Positions 5,651 to 6,115 of a stretch of DNA of 6,115 nucleotides are shown piece after piece. The number at the start of each line of letters is the position of its first letter. Position 1 is the stretch's first letter. Below the pieces are notes generated by a model. The model was not told the origin of the DNA, searched no databases, and saw only the letters and a list, made by a program, of their open reading frames with translations. This DNA comes from Desulfobacterales bacterium (GTDB lineage: Bacteria; Desulfobacterota; DSM-4660; Desulfatiglandales; B25-G16), in the NCBI GenBank assembly GCA_013375385.1, contig JABXJY010000168.1:1-6115 (forward strand). The letters are read 5' to 3'. The position numbers were made by a program, and so were the translations under genes.

Positions 5651-5867
5651 GATTCGCTCGGGCAATCTTGGCACAAAATGTGGGGAGATGTCAAACTCAT
5701 GAGTTGCCTTTGACAATGGGGTTCAGCAGGGAAACCGTAGGCTATTTGTAATAATTGAAACGCCTAAGAACTTATGATATCCATATGCTGGAAGAGAACT
5801 GTCGGAGCCCAACGTCTTTTGGATCGACCCAATAATTCACTTGAAGTGAGAAAAACAGCGGCACGAC
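5651..5867. other. Divergent intergenic gap between the FkbM methyltransferase and the HTH regulator
   Basis: This 217-base AT-rich gap must hold the promoters of both divergent genes, unless the methyltransferase starts at the TTG at 5716. I found no sigma70 promoter with acceptable boxes and spacing on either strand; TTGACA at 5710-5715 and TTGAAA at 5755-5760 are good -35 boxes on the plus strand, but neither has a -10 at 16-18 bases. The single tidy element is the palindrome at 5837-5849. No open frame in the gap resembles a gene. Confidence 0.6.
5837..5849. promoter_or_regulatory. Possible operator: perfect palindrome upstream of the HTH regulator
   Basis: TCACTT (5837-5842) and AAGTGA (5844-5849) are perfect inverted arms around a single G. 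The site ends 18 bases ahead of the regulator's ATG, where an autoregulatory operator could sit. Arms of six bases can occur by chance, so this is only a candidate. Confidence 0.3.
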
Positions 5868-6115
5868 ATGCAAACGATTCGTCAGCAGATGATGGTCCTC
5901 CTGAGTAACAAGGATATGGGTGCCAGGGAACTCTCCCAGGCGATGGGAATCCGGGAAAAAGAGGTCTATGAACATCTTTCTCATATTGCACGCTCTGCAG
6001 CGGCCCAAAGAAAAAGGCTCATTATCAGACCTTTCCGGTGTCTGCAGTGTGGATATGTCTTTCAGGATCGGAAGCGCTTTACCCGCCCTGGTCGCTGCCC
6101 CTGTTGCAAAAGGTC
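5868..6115 (+). CDS. Predicted transcriptional regulator, HTH domain plus zinc ribbon (COG3357-like), 3'-truncated by window edge
   Basis: Eighty-two codons are visible before the right edge. Residues 3-45 have the helical pattern of a winged-HTH domain: TIRQQMMVLL, then ARELSQAMGIREKEVYEHLSH (19-39), in which the second part would be the recognition helix. Residues 55-82 form a zinc ribbon, PFRCLQC then RCPCC, with likely ligands Cys58, Cys61, Cys77 and Cys80. This order, with IREKEVYEHL and a basic RFTRPGRC stretch before the last cysteine pair, matches my memory of the HTH-plus-Zn-ribbon regulators grouped as COG3357, found in archaea and deltaproteobacteria. They are usually about 90-110 residues, so little should be missing. 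The ATG at 5868 follows an in-frame stop at 5847 and gives the whole HTH; a second ATG pair starts at 5889. No clear ribosome binding site is seen. It is divergent from the methyltransferase; its target genes are unknown. Confidence 0.85.
   Translation, partial: MQTIRQQMMVLLSNKDMGARELSQAMGIREKEVYEHLSHIARSAAAQRKRLIIRPFRCLQCGYVFQDRKRFTRPGRCPCCKR

Noticed and set aside
5710..5760. Plus-strand promoters using TTGACA (5710) or TTGAAA (5755)
   Set aside because: The -35 boxes are good, but no acceptable -10 lies at 16-18 bases from either; TATGAT at 5773 is only 12 bases from the second.
5764..6008. Minus-strand frames opposite the regulator and its leader
   Set aside because: They are antisense to the HTH/Zn-ribbon gene and contain no domain.

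Overview
The window is ordinary bacterial chromosome with six protein-coding genes, two of them cut by the window edges, and two noncoding gaps that hold structured DNA. The mix suggests a Gram-negative anaerobe of the Desulfobacterota (former Deltaproteobacteria) type: Lgt, a degenerate aldo/keto reductase next to an uncharacterised two-helix membrane protein, and an HTH plus zinc-ribbon regulator of the COG3357 kind. This placement rests on remembered family patterns, not on a search. Most genes look about 53-58% GC where I counted; the FkbM gene is clearly lower.

Layout, left to right. Positions 1-735 (+) hold the C-terminal five-sixths or so of prolipoprotein diacylglyceryl transferase (lgt) with a very basic tail. 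A 112-base gap carries a good sigma70 promoter with an extended -10, which should drive 848-1693 (+), a rhomboid-family intramembrane serine protease with an N-terminal zinc ribbon. The next gap (1694-1900) contains a perfect 56-base three-way-junction palindrome at 1744-1799 in a repeat-rich setting. Then come three same-strand genes that look like one operon: an aldo/keto reductase-like protein (1901-2713) with a probable CTG start and a lost catalytic tetrad, a two-helix membrane protein of unknown function (2726-3415), and an M20D metallo-amidohydrolase (3438-4634).

On the opposite strand, convergent with that operon, lies a FkbM-type SAM-dependent methyltransferase (about 4694-5650) with lower GC, perhaps acquired horizontally. 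A 217-base divergent gap separates it from a regulator with a winged-HTH-like N-terminus and a zinc ribbon (5868 onward), cut at the right edge. A small perfect palindrome lies just upstream of that regulator.

How the genes work together: Lgt and rhomboid both act at the inner membrane (lipoprotein maturation and intramembrane proteolysis), but the internal promoter argues they are separately transcribed. The three-gene cluster might link a non-catalytic AKR fold, a periplasmic-facing membrane protein and a hydrolase of N-acyl amino acids, but nothing in the sequence names a pathway. I see no CRISPR array, tRNA, rRNA, insertion-sequence transposase or phage gene. The best candidates for something undescribed are the three-way-junction element, and the CTG-started degenerate AKR with its membrane-protein partner.
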